From assembly GCA_937870635.1 (NCBI GenBank), contig CALMZP010000091.1, positions 1-64,000 of the forward strand: 64,000 nucleotides of DNA, written 5' to 3'. Every line of letters begins with the position of its first letter. Within the stretch, counting starts at the first letter, position 1. The notes below the pieces were generated by a model. The model did no database searches, was not told the origin of the DNA, and worked only from the letters and a program-made list of their open reading frames with translations. Positions 1 to 8,838 of this stretch are shown in pieces. Position numbers and translations under genes: made by a program. This DNA is from an uncultured Acidobacteriota bacterium (lineage in GTDB: Bacteria; Acidobacteriota; Thermoanaerobaculia; Gp7-AA8).

Positions 1-1280
1 GGGTCTTGGGAGCGTTTACCTCGGCCGTGAATGCGACGATCGCCGGGCTTCGAGCGACGCAGTCCTTCCTCGAGAACCAGTTCGCCGGTCTGCGCGCGCA
101 GATTACCTGCTACATCAACCAGATCGCGGATCTCGCCAACCAGGTGGCCAACTGGGCCAACACGATCGCGCAGTTCGTCAACGATGCGATCACGGCCACG
201 GGGAATCTCTTCACCCAGATCGGCAACCTCGTCACGCAGATCGGGACCACGTTCGCGAACCTGTACACGGGCATCAGCACGGCGATCACCGGATTTTTCA
301 ATGAGCTCATCGCGCTCGTGCCGACGACGCCGCAGGCGGCGTTCGCACTGCTGACGGGGATCGATCTCTCCGACACATCGTGGATCGATACGCTCGTCGC
401 TCGATTCCCCGTTCTCGAGGCGCCGTGTCCCGATATCGGCGCGGACGCCGGGCCGCTCGGCATCGTGGGGACGCTGGCCGCGGCACAGAAGTCGGACGGC
501 TTTGCCAAGCTCACCAAGATTTTCTACGACGCCGCGCCGAAGGATGTGGCGGGGATGAAGATCAAGCTGGCGATCGCCGCCATCTATCATCCCGCGGAGT
601 ACTGGAATCTCTGCGCGCGAAGCCGCTACGCGATCTCGGAGTGGGACAAGGAAACTGCCCACCGCGCGCTGCTGACGGGCAATCTCAACGTACCGCTCTC
701 GACGCGTGGCACGCTCGTCAGCGGCCGAGCGCTCAGCGCTTCGGTGAGCGAAGTCGACCATGATGTCGCCTTCGCGGCCGGCAAGCTCGATCTGCTCGCT
801 CCGAAGAGCGACGAGCTGCTCCGCCGGCTCGACGCGCCACTCTCAACGAGAGTGAGGCAGACAAGCGTCGACACGCTGCGCGGCACTCTCGGCAACATCG
901 ACCAGAACGTTGCGGTGGTGGAGTCAAAGCTGGATGTTCTGCAGAGCAACGTCCGGCTGAAGGCGCGGCACCAGAGCGAGCGTCAGGTGATGCTCGCCGC
1001 CTTCGAAGAGCTGATGACACGCCTCAGCGTCGAGGACAACCTGCTCGCCGGCAACGTCAATGTGGTCTCGACGTATCAGCTTCCCGAAGCGTTCGGCGGC
1101 CAGCTCGGCCTGGTTCGGTCGATCGTCGAGAAGACGATCGCGGCGATGCTCGCGGCCGGACAGAGCGCGAACAACGCGCAGCGCGAGCTCGAGATCGGGA
1201 ACGCGCTCGTCCCGGTCGGCGACTTCGGGGGCGCATTCAAACAGTTCCGCAAAGCCTATGGCGAAGCGGTCAAACCGTAG
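1..1280 (+). CDS. 5'-truncated secreted tandem paralogue, copy 1
   Basis: The reading frame is open to the left window edge, so the N-terminus lies outside; the first internal start (a TTG at position 6) is not believable as the true start because the paralogue at 1295 has about 225 more residues upstream of the aligned point. What remains: a hydrophobic, Asn/Gln-rich helical stretch (about residues 1-100), a conserved block containing LGIVGTLAAAQKSDGFAKL, a coiled-coil-like segment (SELLRRLD..., VESKLDVLQSNV) and a C-terminal helical hairpin ending in GAFKQFRKAYGEAVKP. I do not recognise a named family. Copy 2 begins 14 nt downstream in the same direction. Role unknown; a secreted or cell-surface protein is inferred from copies 2 and 3. 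Confidence 0.85.
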   Translation, partial: VLGAFTSAVNATIAGLRATQSFLENQFAGLRAQITCYINQIADLANQVANWANTIAQFVNDAITATGNLFTQIGNLVTQIGTTFANLYTGISTAITGFFNELIALVPTTPQAAFALLTGIDLSDTSWIDTLVARFPVLEAPCPDIGADAGPLGIVGTLAAAQKSDGFAKLTKIFYDAAPKDVAGMKIKLAIAAIYHPAEYWNLCARSRYAISEWDKETAHRALLTGNLNVPLSTRGTLVSGRALSASVSEVDHDVAFAAGKLDLLAPKSDELLRRLDAPLSTRVRQTSVDTLRGTLGNIDQNVAVVESKLDVLQSNVRLKARHQSERQVMLAAFEELMTRLSVEDNLLAGNVNVVSTYQLPEAFGGQLGLVRSIVEKTIAAMLAAGQSANNAQRELEIGNALVPVGDFGGAFKQFRKAYGEAVKP

Positions 1281-1294
1281 GAAGCGAGGCGAAG

Positions 1295-3232
1295 ATGAAA
1301 TCACACTCCATTCTCTCGATCCGCCTCGTTGCCGGGCTATGGCTGATGGCCATCGCCGCCGGCGCTGCCTCCGCCTCGGAGCAGGCCGCGTGTGCCCGGA
1401 CCGAGCTGCTGCGCTTCACGGAAGATTTCAGGTCTGTCGTGGGAGTCGATCCTGCGACGGTTGACGAGGCGCGACGCGCGCTCGAGGCCGCTCCTGACGA
1501 GATCATCGTCCCGCTCCATGCCTCGCTGTCGCCGATTCAGGGCTGGCAGCAGATGCCGGGGGTCGTCGCGGAGGTGTCACGCCAGATCGAGGCGCAACAG
1601 TCGGCGCGCGTACAGCGCGCCGTGGATCAGGCAATCAACGGACCCGATGACAGCCCCGAGCGGCTGCGCGGCGACCTCTTGATGTTCGTGACGATGCTGC
1701 GCGCGTTCACGCCGGTCGCCGGCGCGGAGCTGGCTCGACATCTCGATTTCGTGGAGCAGCGTGTTCGCATCGCCACGCCCGGGGAGCTTCGTCAGATCCG
1801 GGCAATCTTCTCCGAGCAGGTGACCGCGTTCCGGAACAATCTGCAGAATCTGACGACCGCCGGTACAGCGCATGGCGCCGGGCTGCGGCCCGTGACGACG
1901 GCTGAGCCGTGCGACAGCATCTGCTCGGACGACCCATTCGGAATCTGCGACGCGATCTGCAATGCCGTCGTATCGGGCTTCAACGCCATCAGTAACGGCA
2001 TCCAGAGCGCGATCAATGGTCTCAACTCGACCATCGCCACACTGCAGAACGAGGTCAATGGATACGTCAACCAGGTGGTGGCGCTCACCGGGCAGATCCA
2101 GGGATTCGTCAATACGGTGGGGAGTTTCGTCACCTCCGCGATCGCCGCGGTGGACAACCTCTTCAGCCAGATCGGCACCGTCCTCTCCGGCCTCGGGACG
2201 ACATTCTCGAACCTCTTCACGCAGATCGGAACGGTTCTGACGGGCTTCTTCACCGAGTTGATCGCGCTGGTTCCCACCACGCCGGAACAGGCTTTCAATC
2301 TCCTCACCGGGATCCAGCTGACGAGCACGGCGTGGGTGGACACGCTGCTCGCGCGATTCCCCGTGCTGGAGGCGCCGTGTCCCGAGTTCGGCACCGACGC
2401 CGGTCCACTGGGGATCGTGGGCACGCTCGCGGCCGCGCAGAAATCGGACGGCTTCGCGAAGCTGACGAAGATTTTCTACGAGGCTGCTCCGTCCGACGTG
2501 GCCGGGATCAAGATCAAGCTGGCGACGGCCGCCATCTATCATCCGGCGGAGTACTGGAACCTCTGCGCGCGCAGCCGGTATGCGATTGCCCAGCACGATC
2601 TGGAATCGGCACACCGGAGTCATCTCGCCGCGAACCTCGACGTTCCGCTGTCCACGCGCGGCTCGCTCGCAAGCGGCGGAGCGCTGAGCGCGGCGGTGAC
2701 GAACGTCGACCAGGATGTGGCGTTCGCGGCAGGGAAGCTCGACCTGCTCGCCCCGAAGAGCGACGAGCTTCTGCGCCGGCTCGATGCCCGTCTGTCCACG
2801 AGAGTGAAGCAGACGAGCGTCGACGACTGGCGCGGCACGTTGCGCAACATCGATCGGAAAGTGGCGGCAGTAGAGTCGAAGCTCGACGTTCTTCAGACCA
2901 ATGTCCGGCAGGAAGCCGCGAACGAACTTGATTTCCAGCGTGGCGTGGAGGAGTTCGAGACGCTCATGACGCGTCTGGCCATCGAGGACAACCTGCTGCC
3001 GGGCAATCCGAATGCAGTCTCGCTGTTTCAGCTGCCGGAGTCCTTCGGCGGCCAGCTGACGCTCGTTCGGTCGATCGTGGAGGAAACCATCGCCGCGATG
3101 ACCGCGGCGGGCCAGACAACGTACAACGCACAGCGCGAGCTGGAGCGCGGCAGCGCCATGATCCCGCTGGGAGACTTTGCTGGGGCGTTCAGACAGTACC
3201 GCAAGGCATACGGCGACGCGGTCAAGCCATAG
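1295..3232 (+). CDS. Secreted tandem paralogue, copy 2 (full length)
   Basis: 645 residues beginning with a Sec signal peptide (MKSHSILSIRLVAGLWLMA, cleavage near ASA/S at about 26). Residues 27-195 are predicted helical; a four-cysteine cluster CDSICSDDPFGICDAIC lies at 206-222; 225-330 is an amphipathic stretch with internal repeats (LFSQIGTVLSG, LFTQIGTVLTG); then the conserved LGIVGTLAAAQKSDGFAKL block, a coiled-coil-like region (about 470-545) and a C-terminal hairpin ending FRQYRKAYGDAVKP. It aligns by eye along almost the whole of copy 1, with long identical runs, so the two are recent tandem duplicates. A purine-rich GAGGCGAAG precedes the ATG. No enzymatic motif is visible; a structural or self-assembling envelope protein is one inference, unproven. 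Confidence 0.9.
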   Translation: MKSHSILSIRLVAGLWLMAIAAGAASASEQAACARTELLRFTEDFRSVVGVDPATVDEARRALEAAPDEIIVPLHASLSPIQGWQQMPGVVAEVSRQIEAQQSARVQRAVDQAINGPDDSPERLRGDLLMFVTMLRAFTPVAGAELARHLDFVEQRVRIATPGELRQIRAIFSEQVTAFRNNLQNLTTAGTAHGAGLRPVTTAEPCDSICSDDPFGICDAICNAVVSGFNAISNGIQSAINGLNSTIATLQNEVNGYVNQVVALTGQIQGFVNTVGSFVTSAIAAVDNLFSQIGTVLSGLGTTFSNLFTQIGTVLTGFFTELIALVPTTPEQAFNLLTGIQLTSTAWVDTLLARFPVLEAPCPEFGTDAGPLGIVGTLAAAQKSDGFAKLTKIFYEAAPSDVAGIKIKLATAAIYHPAEYWNLCARSRYAIAQHDLESAHRSHLAANLDVPLSTRGSLASGGALSAAVTNVDQDVAFAAGKLDLLAPKSDELLRRLDARLSTRVKQTSVDDWRGTLRNIDRKVAAVESKLDVLQTNVRQEAANELDFQRGVEEFETLMTRLAIEDNLLPGNPNAVSLFQLPESFGGQLTLVRSIVEETIAAMTAAGQTTYNAQRELERGSAMIPLGDFAGAFRQYRKAYGDAVKP

Positions 3233-3248
3233 GAAGGACGGCACAATC

Positions 3249-4949
3249 GTGAATACGACTCGGATGCATCTCATGTTCGTCGCGGTTCTGTTCCTCTCGG
3301 TAGGAGCGTTTGCGCAGGAGAAGCTGGATGACCCGGAGCGGTTCCGGGGCGATCTCCGCGTTTATGTCCAGGATCTCTCGCGGCTTTCGCCGGCCGTCGT
3401 CGACCGCGTGTACAAGAAGGAATTCTCGCTGGCGGAGGCCGAAGCGACGATCGAGTCGCTCACGCATGAGGAGTTGCGCCTCATGGAGCAGAACCTCCGC
3501 CTCGTCCCGTTCTGGCGCGAGGTTCCGCAGATGCTCGCGGAAAAATCGCTTTCTGACCCCGCGCTGCAGCAGGCCGCGGCGCCGGCACCGTCGCCGGTCG
3601 CGATCGACGTCGAAGTCTTGCGCAGGCCGATGATGTCTTTCGTCGGATCGCTCCGCTCGATGCCGAAGGATCTGGTGAGCGAGGAGTATCAACGCAGGCT
3701 CGACCGCATCGAAGCGACGCTCGCTCAGCTGGATGCCGCGCAGCTCGTGGAACTGCAGGCCGCGCTCAACGAGCGGATGCCGGCCTGGATCGAGGCGACC
3801 AACAGGCGCGATGCCACCAAGCTCGGGACGGAGGCGCAGGCCAGCTGCACCGGCAGCTTCCCGGCCAACATCCTGTGCGAGCTGAACGCGGTGTTTGCCG
3901 AGATCGCGGCCATTCCGAACAAGGTCGCGACGTTTGCTACCGACGCCGTGAACTTCATCGGAAACGAGCTCAAGAAACTGTTCGAGACCATCAAGGACGC
4001 CATCCCGACCACTCCCCAGGGCGTGATGTCGCTCATCGGCCTCGGCAGCTCCGCTTATACCAGCGTGGTCAGCGGGCTTCCCACGATCGATCCACCGTGC
4101 CCATCGTCGGTTCCCGGAATTGGAACCGTCGGCGACATCCGCGCCATGTACGTCTGCCAGCGCGGCCCCGAATTCCTCGGCCGCGCCCTCTTCAACATCT
4201 TCCCGAAGGACCTGTGGGGAATGAAACCGAAGATCGCCGCGGGCCTGTTCTACTTTCCATGGACGTACCTTTGCGGGACGTGTTTCGGAGGGACCTACGA
4301 GCGAAACGAGGCGCAGGCATCCATCGCGCACCGCAACCTGCTCACGTCGAACCTGAATGCGGTCGCCTCTTCGCTCGTCGATCAGGCCACGGTCAACGAG
4401 GTTCAGGCGAAGGTCACGAACGTTGACGCGGATGTGGCCGTCGTCGAGGCCAAGCTGGATGTCCTCACGACGAAGACGAACGAGCAGCTGAATCGTCTCG
4501 ATGTCGAAGTCACGACGCGTGCGAGCGAGGTGAGTGTGGATGGCGGCCGCGCGGAGGCGCTCGGCGTTCTGGAGGGTGTGGAGATGACGATCTCGAAACT
4601 CGACGTCATCGATCACGAAGTCGTCGCATTGATCGCTGAGCAGAACGAGACCGCCTCGTCGCTGGAGCGGTTCCGCAAACTCGCGGTGCGCCAGCGCATC
4701 GAGGATGACCTGATTCGCAATCCGACCACGGACCGGATTGGTCTTTTCGAGACGCCTCAGGCCCAAGGTGGATTCCTCGAAATGGCGATCGCGATCGTCG
4801 AGGAAACGCTCGCCAATCGACGTGCCGCGGGGGTCGACATGGCGAGCGCAGGCAGAGACTTGCAGGTGGCGCAGGCCGACTACGGCAGAGGGGCGTTCAA
4901 GAGCGCCTACACGTCGTTGCGCAAGGCGTATCAGAGCGCCGTCAAGTAA
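3249..4949 (+). CDS. Secreted tandem paralogue, copy 3 (divergent)
   Basis: 566 residues from a GTG start that follows AGGAAGG; an in-frame ATG five codons later (position 3264) is an equally good start. The signal peptide is MHLMFVAVLFLSVGAFA/QEK. It is the divergent member: the N-terminal helical domain matches copy 2 (DDPERFRGDLRVYVQDLSRL resembles DSPERLRGDLLMFVTMLRAF), the long amphipathic repeat region is much shorter, and the CPSSVPGIGTVGDIRAM block replaces the LGIVGTLAAAQ block. The coiled-coil (VDADVAVVEAKLDVLTTKTN) and the C-terminal hairpin ending AYTSLRKAYQSAVK are retained. Its TAA stop shares one base with the ATG of the HEAT lipoprotein, implying translational coupling. Confidence 0.88.
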   Translation: MNTTRMHLMFVAVLFLSVGAFAQEKLDDPERFRGDLRVYVQDLSRLSPAVVDRVYKKEFSLAEAEATIESLTHEELRLMEQNLRLVPFWREVPQMLAEKSLSDPALQQAAAPAPSPVAIDVEVLRRPMMSFVGSLRSMPKDLVSEEYQRRLDRIEATLAQLDAAQLVELQAALNERMPAWIEATNRRDATKLGTEAQASCTGSFPANILCELNAVFAEIAAIPNKVATFATDAVNFIGNELKKLFETIKDAIPTTPQGVMSLIGLGSSAYTSVVSGLPTIDPPCPSSVPGIGTVGDIRAMYVCQRGPEFLGRALFNIFPKDLWGMKPKIAAGLFYFPWTYLCGTCFGGTYERNEAQASIAHRNLLTSNLNAVASSLVDQATVNEVQAKVTNVDADVAVVEAKLDVLTTKTNEQLNRLDVEVTTRASEVSVDGGRAEALGVLEGVEMTISKLDVIDHEVVALIAEQNETASSLERFRKLAVRQRIEDDLIRNPTTDRIGLFETPQAQGGFLEMAIAIVEETLANRRAAGVDMASAGRDLQVAQADYGRGAFKSAYTSLRKAYQSAVK

Positions 4950-5785
4950 TGGCGATGCGACGAACCGCGCCTCTGGCAGCGCTGCTCATGACGGTGGCCG
5001 GCTGTTCCATACAGCCGGCAGCTCCCGTCGCAGCGCCTCCGCCGGCTTCCGTCGATGCGCTGGTTCGTCAGCTGGAACAGGAAGAGACGAGGGCGGATGC
5101 GCGGAACGATCTGGTCGCTCTCGGAGCGCAAGGCGTGCCCGCTCTGCTCGCTCACACGAGACACCGCTCCGCGGTCGTTCGCTGGGAGCTTGCCAACGTT
5201 CTCGGTCCCGTCGCCGATGCGCGCGCATTGCCGGCGCTCGTCTCCAACGCGACGGCCGACGAGAATCCGCATGTACGCTGGCGGTCGCTGTGGGCGCTAT
5301 CCCACTTCGAGGCTCAGTCCGTGGCGGAAGCTCTGCGGGAGCAACTCCGGCAGGAAGATGAGCCGACACGATGGAACGCGGCCGTTGCCCTTTCGTTCTT
5401 CAACATCGCGGATGGTCTCGATCTGATCCACTCCGGTGTGCGGAATCCCGACGCGTGGCGGCGTTGGGAAGCAATCAACGCGCTTGGCCGGATCCATGAC
5501 GAGTCGAGCCCGGACATTCTCGCTCAGGCGGTGCGCTCGCCGGCGCTGGGCGATCGAACGGAGGCGGTTCTCTCGCTCGGCGTGATCGGGGGGCCGAAAG
5601 CTTCGGCATTGCTCGTCGGAGCGCTCGAGGATCCGGCTTCGGACGTCCGCTGGCGCGCCTGCATGGCCCTCGGCCGCATCGGTGATCCGGCGACCGTCCC
5701 GGCCCTTCAAGCGCTCGACGCCGTCGAGCGTGATCCGCAGGTGCGAGAACAGTTGCGGCTGGCGCTGGCAAAGCTCGCGCGGTAG
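4949..5785 (+). CDS. HEAT-repeat lipoprotein
   Basis: 278 residues. The N-terminal signal ends in a lipobox (LLMTVAGC, Cys at about 19), so it is probably a lipid-anchored periplasmic or outer-membrane protein. The mature part is made of about six HEAT/PBS-lyase-type repeats of roughly 30 residues, e.g. RHRSAVVRWELANVLGPV, ENPHVRWRSLWALSHF, SDVRWRACMALGRIGDP. Such repeats form alpha-solenoid protein-binding surfaces; no catalytic residues are expected. The start codon overlaps the stop of the third tandem paralogue by one base, so it is very likely made together with the secreted paralogues and may bind or present them (inference). Confidence 0.88.
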   Translation: MAMRRTAPLAALLMTVAGCSIQPAAPVAAPPPASVDALVRQLEQEETRADARNDLVALGAQGVPALLAHTRHRSAVVRWELANVLGPVADARALPALVSNATADENPHVRWRSLWALSHFEAQSVAEALREQLRQEDEPTRWNAAVALSFFNIADGLDLIHSGVRNPDAWRRWEAINALGRIHDESSPDILAQAVRSPALGDRTEAVLSLGVIGGPKASALLVGALEDPASDVRWRACMALGRIGDPATVPALQALDAVERDPQVREQLRLALAKLAR

Positions 5786-5871
5786 GCCACGGCCGAGGAC
5801 GTCCCCAAACGGCGAGTGCTTGCAGTACTCGCCCGCGCTCCACTTGGCCCGCGGCTCCACTTCGATTCCCG

Positions 5872-5877
5872 TAGAAT
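5872..5877 (+). promoter_or_regulatory. -10-like TAGAAT for kinase gene
   Basis: TAGAAT lies 10 nt upstream of the ATG at 5888, with no Shine-Dalgarno between, compatible with a leaderless or near-leaderless transcript. Confidence 0.4.
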
Positions 5878-5887
5878 CGGCGCACAC

Positions 5888-8794
5888 ATGAGAGTGACGC
5901 CCGGCACACGCATGGGGCGGTACGAAATTCGCGCGCTCCTCGGGTCGGGAGGGATGGGGGAGGTTTACCGCGCATACGACCGCGACCTCGATCGCGAGGT
6001 CGCTGTCAAAGTCCTGCACGCCGCGGGAGAGGATGCGGACCGTCTGCGGCGATTCGTACAGGAGGCGAAGGCCGCCTCCGCCCTCCATCACCCGAACGTC
6101 GCCCACGTTTACGAGATCGGGTCGCATGAGGACGTGCGCTTCATCGCGATGGAGATCGTCGAGGGAGAAACGCTGCGGCATCGGATCCACGCAGGGCCAC
6201 TGGCGGTCGAGGACGTGATCGACATCGTCACGCAGATCGCCGGCGCGCTGGCTGCCGCCCACAAGAGCGGCATCGTTCACCGCGACATCAAGCCGGAGAA
6301 CGTGATCATCACGCCCGATGGTCACGTGAAGGTCCTCGACTTCGGGCTGGCGAAACTCCGGCAGCTCCGTGGGGCCGATTCCGCGACCATGCTCAAGACG
6401 GCGACCGGCGTGGCGATGGGAACACTCGGCTACATGGCGCCCGAGCAGTTCTTCGACAGCGACGTCACCCCTGCGGCCGACGTCTTTTCGCTCGGCGTGG
6501 TTCTCTACGAGATGGTCGCGGGGAAACGTCCGTTCGACTCGGGTGACACTCCGCGCGACCTGACCGCGGTCCGCCCGGAAGTGTCGCCGAAGCTCGCCGC
6601 GCTCGTCGCGAAGTCGCTGGAGAGGGATCCCGCGCGGCGTCCCGATGACGCGTCGGTGATTCATGAAGAGCTCAGGGAGATCAGCCGGCGCGTGAACGTG
6701 TCACCCGCCGTCGCGAAATCCCGCACTCCCGCCGCCGTCGCGGTGATCTTTGGCGTCGTTCTTCTCGTCGGCATCGGAGGATGGTGGTTTCGTGAGCAGG
6801 GGAGACGACGTGATGCCCTCCGGCAGGCCGACGTGGCGGAGACATTATTGAAGGACAGGAAATACGCCGAGGCGTATGAGCGGGCGGCAGCGGCGGCGAT
6901 GGTGCTTCCGGAGGACGAGCGTCTTCGCGACATCATTCCTCGTGCCGCCGGCCGGCTCACCCTCGAGAGCGTGCCCGCGGGTGCGGCGGTCTTTCTTCAA
7001 CGGTTCAAGGGACCATCTCAACGCGTGCGTGTTGGGCAGACGCCGCTCACGATCCCGCGCGTTCCGCGGACCGATTACCTGCTGACGCTCGAGAAGCCTG
7101 GTTACGCCACGGTCACCCGGGCGCTGTCGCTCACTCCGTTCTATCACGGCGGCGAAGCCCTTCTGGAAGATGCGCAGCAGGTCCGGGTCAGGCTCGTTGA
7201 AGCATCGAAAGTCCCGCCGGGAATGGTGTTTGTCGAGGGAGGGGCGTACCGCCTTTCCGGGTTTCAGCGGCCGAGCGACCGGCTGGTCGAGCTCCGCGAC
7301 TTCTTCATCGACGATCACGAGGTGACGAATCGTGAATACGCGGAGTTCATCCGCGATGGAGGGTATCGCCGCGCGGAATTCTGGAAGCATCCCTTCGTCG
7401 ACGGAGGGCGAAAGCTGACATTCGACGAGGCCGCAGTGCGGTTTCGCGACACGACGGGGCTGCCTGGACCGCGAAGCTGGAGCGGCGGTGCGGCGCCGGA
7501 CGGGCTCGAGGATCATCCTGTCATCGGAGTGACCTGGTACGAGGCCGCGGCGTACGCGGAGTGGAAGGGGAAGAAGCTTCCGACCGTGTATCAGTGGGAA
7601 CGGGCGGCGCGCTATCCCGTCGAGGAGACGGCGGCGAGCTCGTTCCCCTGGGGCAATTACTCCGAAGCGATCGACGTGGGCGAACGCGCGAACTTTCTCG
7701 GTAAGGGTACCCTGCCGGCTGATGCACTGCCGTTCGGCGTCAGCGGGTGGGGAGCGAAGCACATGGCGGGAAACGTTGCGGAGTGGTGCCGGAACGCGCG
7801 TCCGCCGGGATTCACCGTGCGCGGCGGCGCGTGGAACGATGCGGTGTATTCGTTTGGACAGACGGGCGCCTTTCCGGGGTTCTATTCGGCGCCCACGGTG
7901 GGATTCCGATGCGTCGCGGGGGGAGGGGGCGACGAAGGCGACTTCGCATTGATCACCTCGAATTTCGTTCCCGTGCTGCAACCTGCGGACGATGCGGCAT
8001 ACGAGCGTTATCGTGCGCGTTACGACTATCCGAAAACGCCGCTGCAGGCGCGAATCGTCGAAACGATCGATGCGGCCGACTGGACGCGGGAGAAGATCCA
8101 CTACATCGTCGGCGGCAAAACCGTTCCCGCTTATCTTTATCTGCCGAAGCGGATCGCCCGTCCGCTGCAGGTCATCCATTTTGCTCCCGCCGGAGATGTG
8201 ACTGTCGGGTATCGCACGCTGCCGGACAGTCTGGAGGCCCAGCTCGCGGCTCTGATCCGCGGAGGGCGGGCTGTCTTCGCGGTGGAGCAGGAAGGTTTTC
8301 TCGGCAGGCCGCGACCGGCGGGCTGGGTTCGTCCCGATGTGGCCGAGGAAGAGTGGGTGGATCTGAACGTCGAGCGCGTCACCGAGTTGCGCCGCGGCCT
8401 CGATTATCTCGAGTCACGCCCCGACATCGATCGCACGAGGATCGCTTTTCTCGGCATCAGCGCGGGCGGTGGCCCGGGAGTGTTTGCTACCGCGCTCGAA
8501 TCACGGTATCGGTCCGTGATCTTTGCCGGAACCGGAATCTCCAGGCGCGACCTGGCGACGGCAGCGCCTGCGAATCGAATCCATTTCGTTCCGCGGATCC
8601 GCGCGCCGAAGATGATGCTGCAGGGGCGGTACGACGAAGACACGGCGCTGGTGAGCGAGGCCGAACCGATGTTCAAACTGATGATCGAGCCGAAGCGGCT
8701 CGTGGTGTACGAAGGCGGCCATGTTCCGCCGCAGGAAGTCGCCGTCCCGGCGTTCATCCGATGGCTGGACGAGACGATGGGTCCGCCGGGATAG
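5888..8794 (+). CDS. Four-module Ser/Thr kinase: kinase-TM-PEGA-FGE-like-alpha/beta hydrolase
   Basis: 968 residues from the ATG; the longer open frame upstream has no start signal. Modules: Hanks kinase 12-265 (GSGGMGEVY loop, VAVKVL lysine, HRDIKPEN, LDFGLAKL), a transmembrane helix at about 282-302, a PEGA domain at about 357-420 (LTLESVPAGAAV), a sulfatase-modifying-factor/FGE fold at about 445-675 (GMVFVEGGAYRL, DHEVTNREYAEF, FTVRGGAWND, VGFRCVAG) and a C-terminal alpha/beta hydrolase resembling S9-type dipeptidyl peptidases with a probable triad S858 (GISAGGG), D916 (GRYDEDT) and H945 (EGGHVPP). The FGE domain lacks the paired active-site cysteines of true formylglycine-generating enzymes, so it is probably a ligand-binding fold. 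The hydrolase would face outside, the kinase inside. Confidence 0.93.
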   Translation: MRVTPGTRMGRYEIRALLGSGGMGEVYRAYDRDLDREVAVKVLHAAGEDADRLRRFVQEAKAASALHHPNVAHVYEIGSHEDVRFIAMEIVEGETLRHRIHAGPLAVEDVIDIVTQIAGALAAAHKSGIVHRDIKPENVIITPDGHVKVLDFGLAKLRQLRGADSATMLKTATGVAMGTLGYMAPEQFFDSDVTPAADVFSLGVVLYEMVAGKRPFDSGDTPRDLTAVRPEVSPKLAALVAKSLERDPARRPDDASVIHEELREISRRVNVSPAVAKSRTPAAVAVIFGVVLLVGIGGWWFREQGRRRDALRQADVAETLLKDRKYAEAYERAAAAAMVLPEDERLRDIIPRAAGRLTLESVPAGAAVFLQRFKGPSQRVRVGQTPLTIPRVPRTDYLLTLEKPGYATVTRALSLTPFYHGGEALLEDAQQVRVRLVEASKVPPGMVFVEGGAYRLSGFQRPSDRLVELRDFFIDDHEVTNREYAEFIRDGGYRRAEFWKHPFVDGGRKLTFDEAAVRFRDTTGLPGPRSWSGGAAPDGLEDHPVIGVTWYEAAAYAEWKGKKLPTVYQWERAARYPVEETAASSFPWGNYSEAIDVGERANFLGKGTLPADALPFGVSGWGAKHMAGNVAEWCRNARPPGFTVRGGAWNDAVYSFGQTGAFPGFYSAPTVGFRCVAGGGGDEGDFALITSNFVPVLQPADDAAYERYRARYDYPKTPLQARIVETIDAADWTREKIHYIVGGKTVPAYLYLPKRIARPLQVIHFAPAGDVTVGYRTLPDSLEAQLAALIRGGRAVFAVEQEGFLGRPRPAGWVRPDVAEEEWVDLNVERVTELRRGLDYLESRPDIDRTRIAFLGISAGGGPGVFATALESRYRSVIFAGTGISRRDLATAAPANRIHFVPRIRAPKMMLQGRYDEDTALVSEAEPMFKLMIEPKRLVVYEGGHVPPQEVAVPAFIRWLDETMGPPG

Positions 8795-8838
8795 TGGAGT
8801 GCGGCAGCTTGCCCCGTCAGTCCCCCGAGCGGCCCCAC

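Noticed and set aside
7200-7920. Active formylglycine-generating enzyme in the multi-domain kinase.
   Set aside because: The paired active-site cysteines are absent; only two isolated cysteines (EWCRN, FRCVAG) are seen and no sulfatase is nearby.
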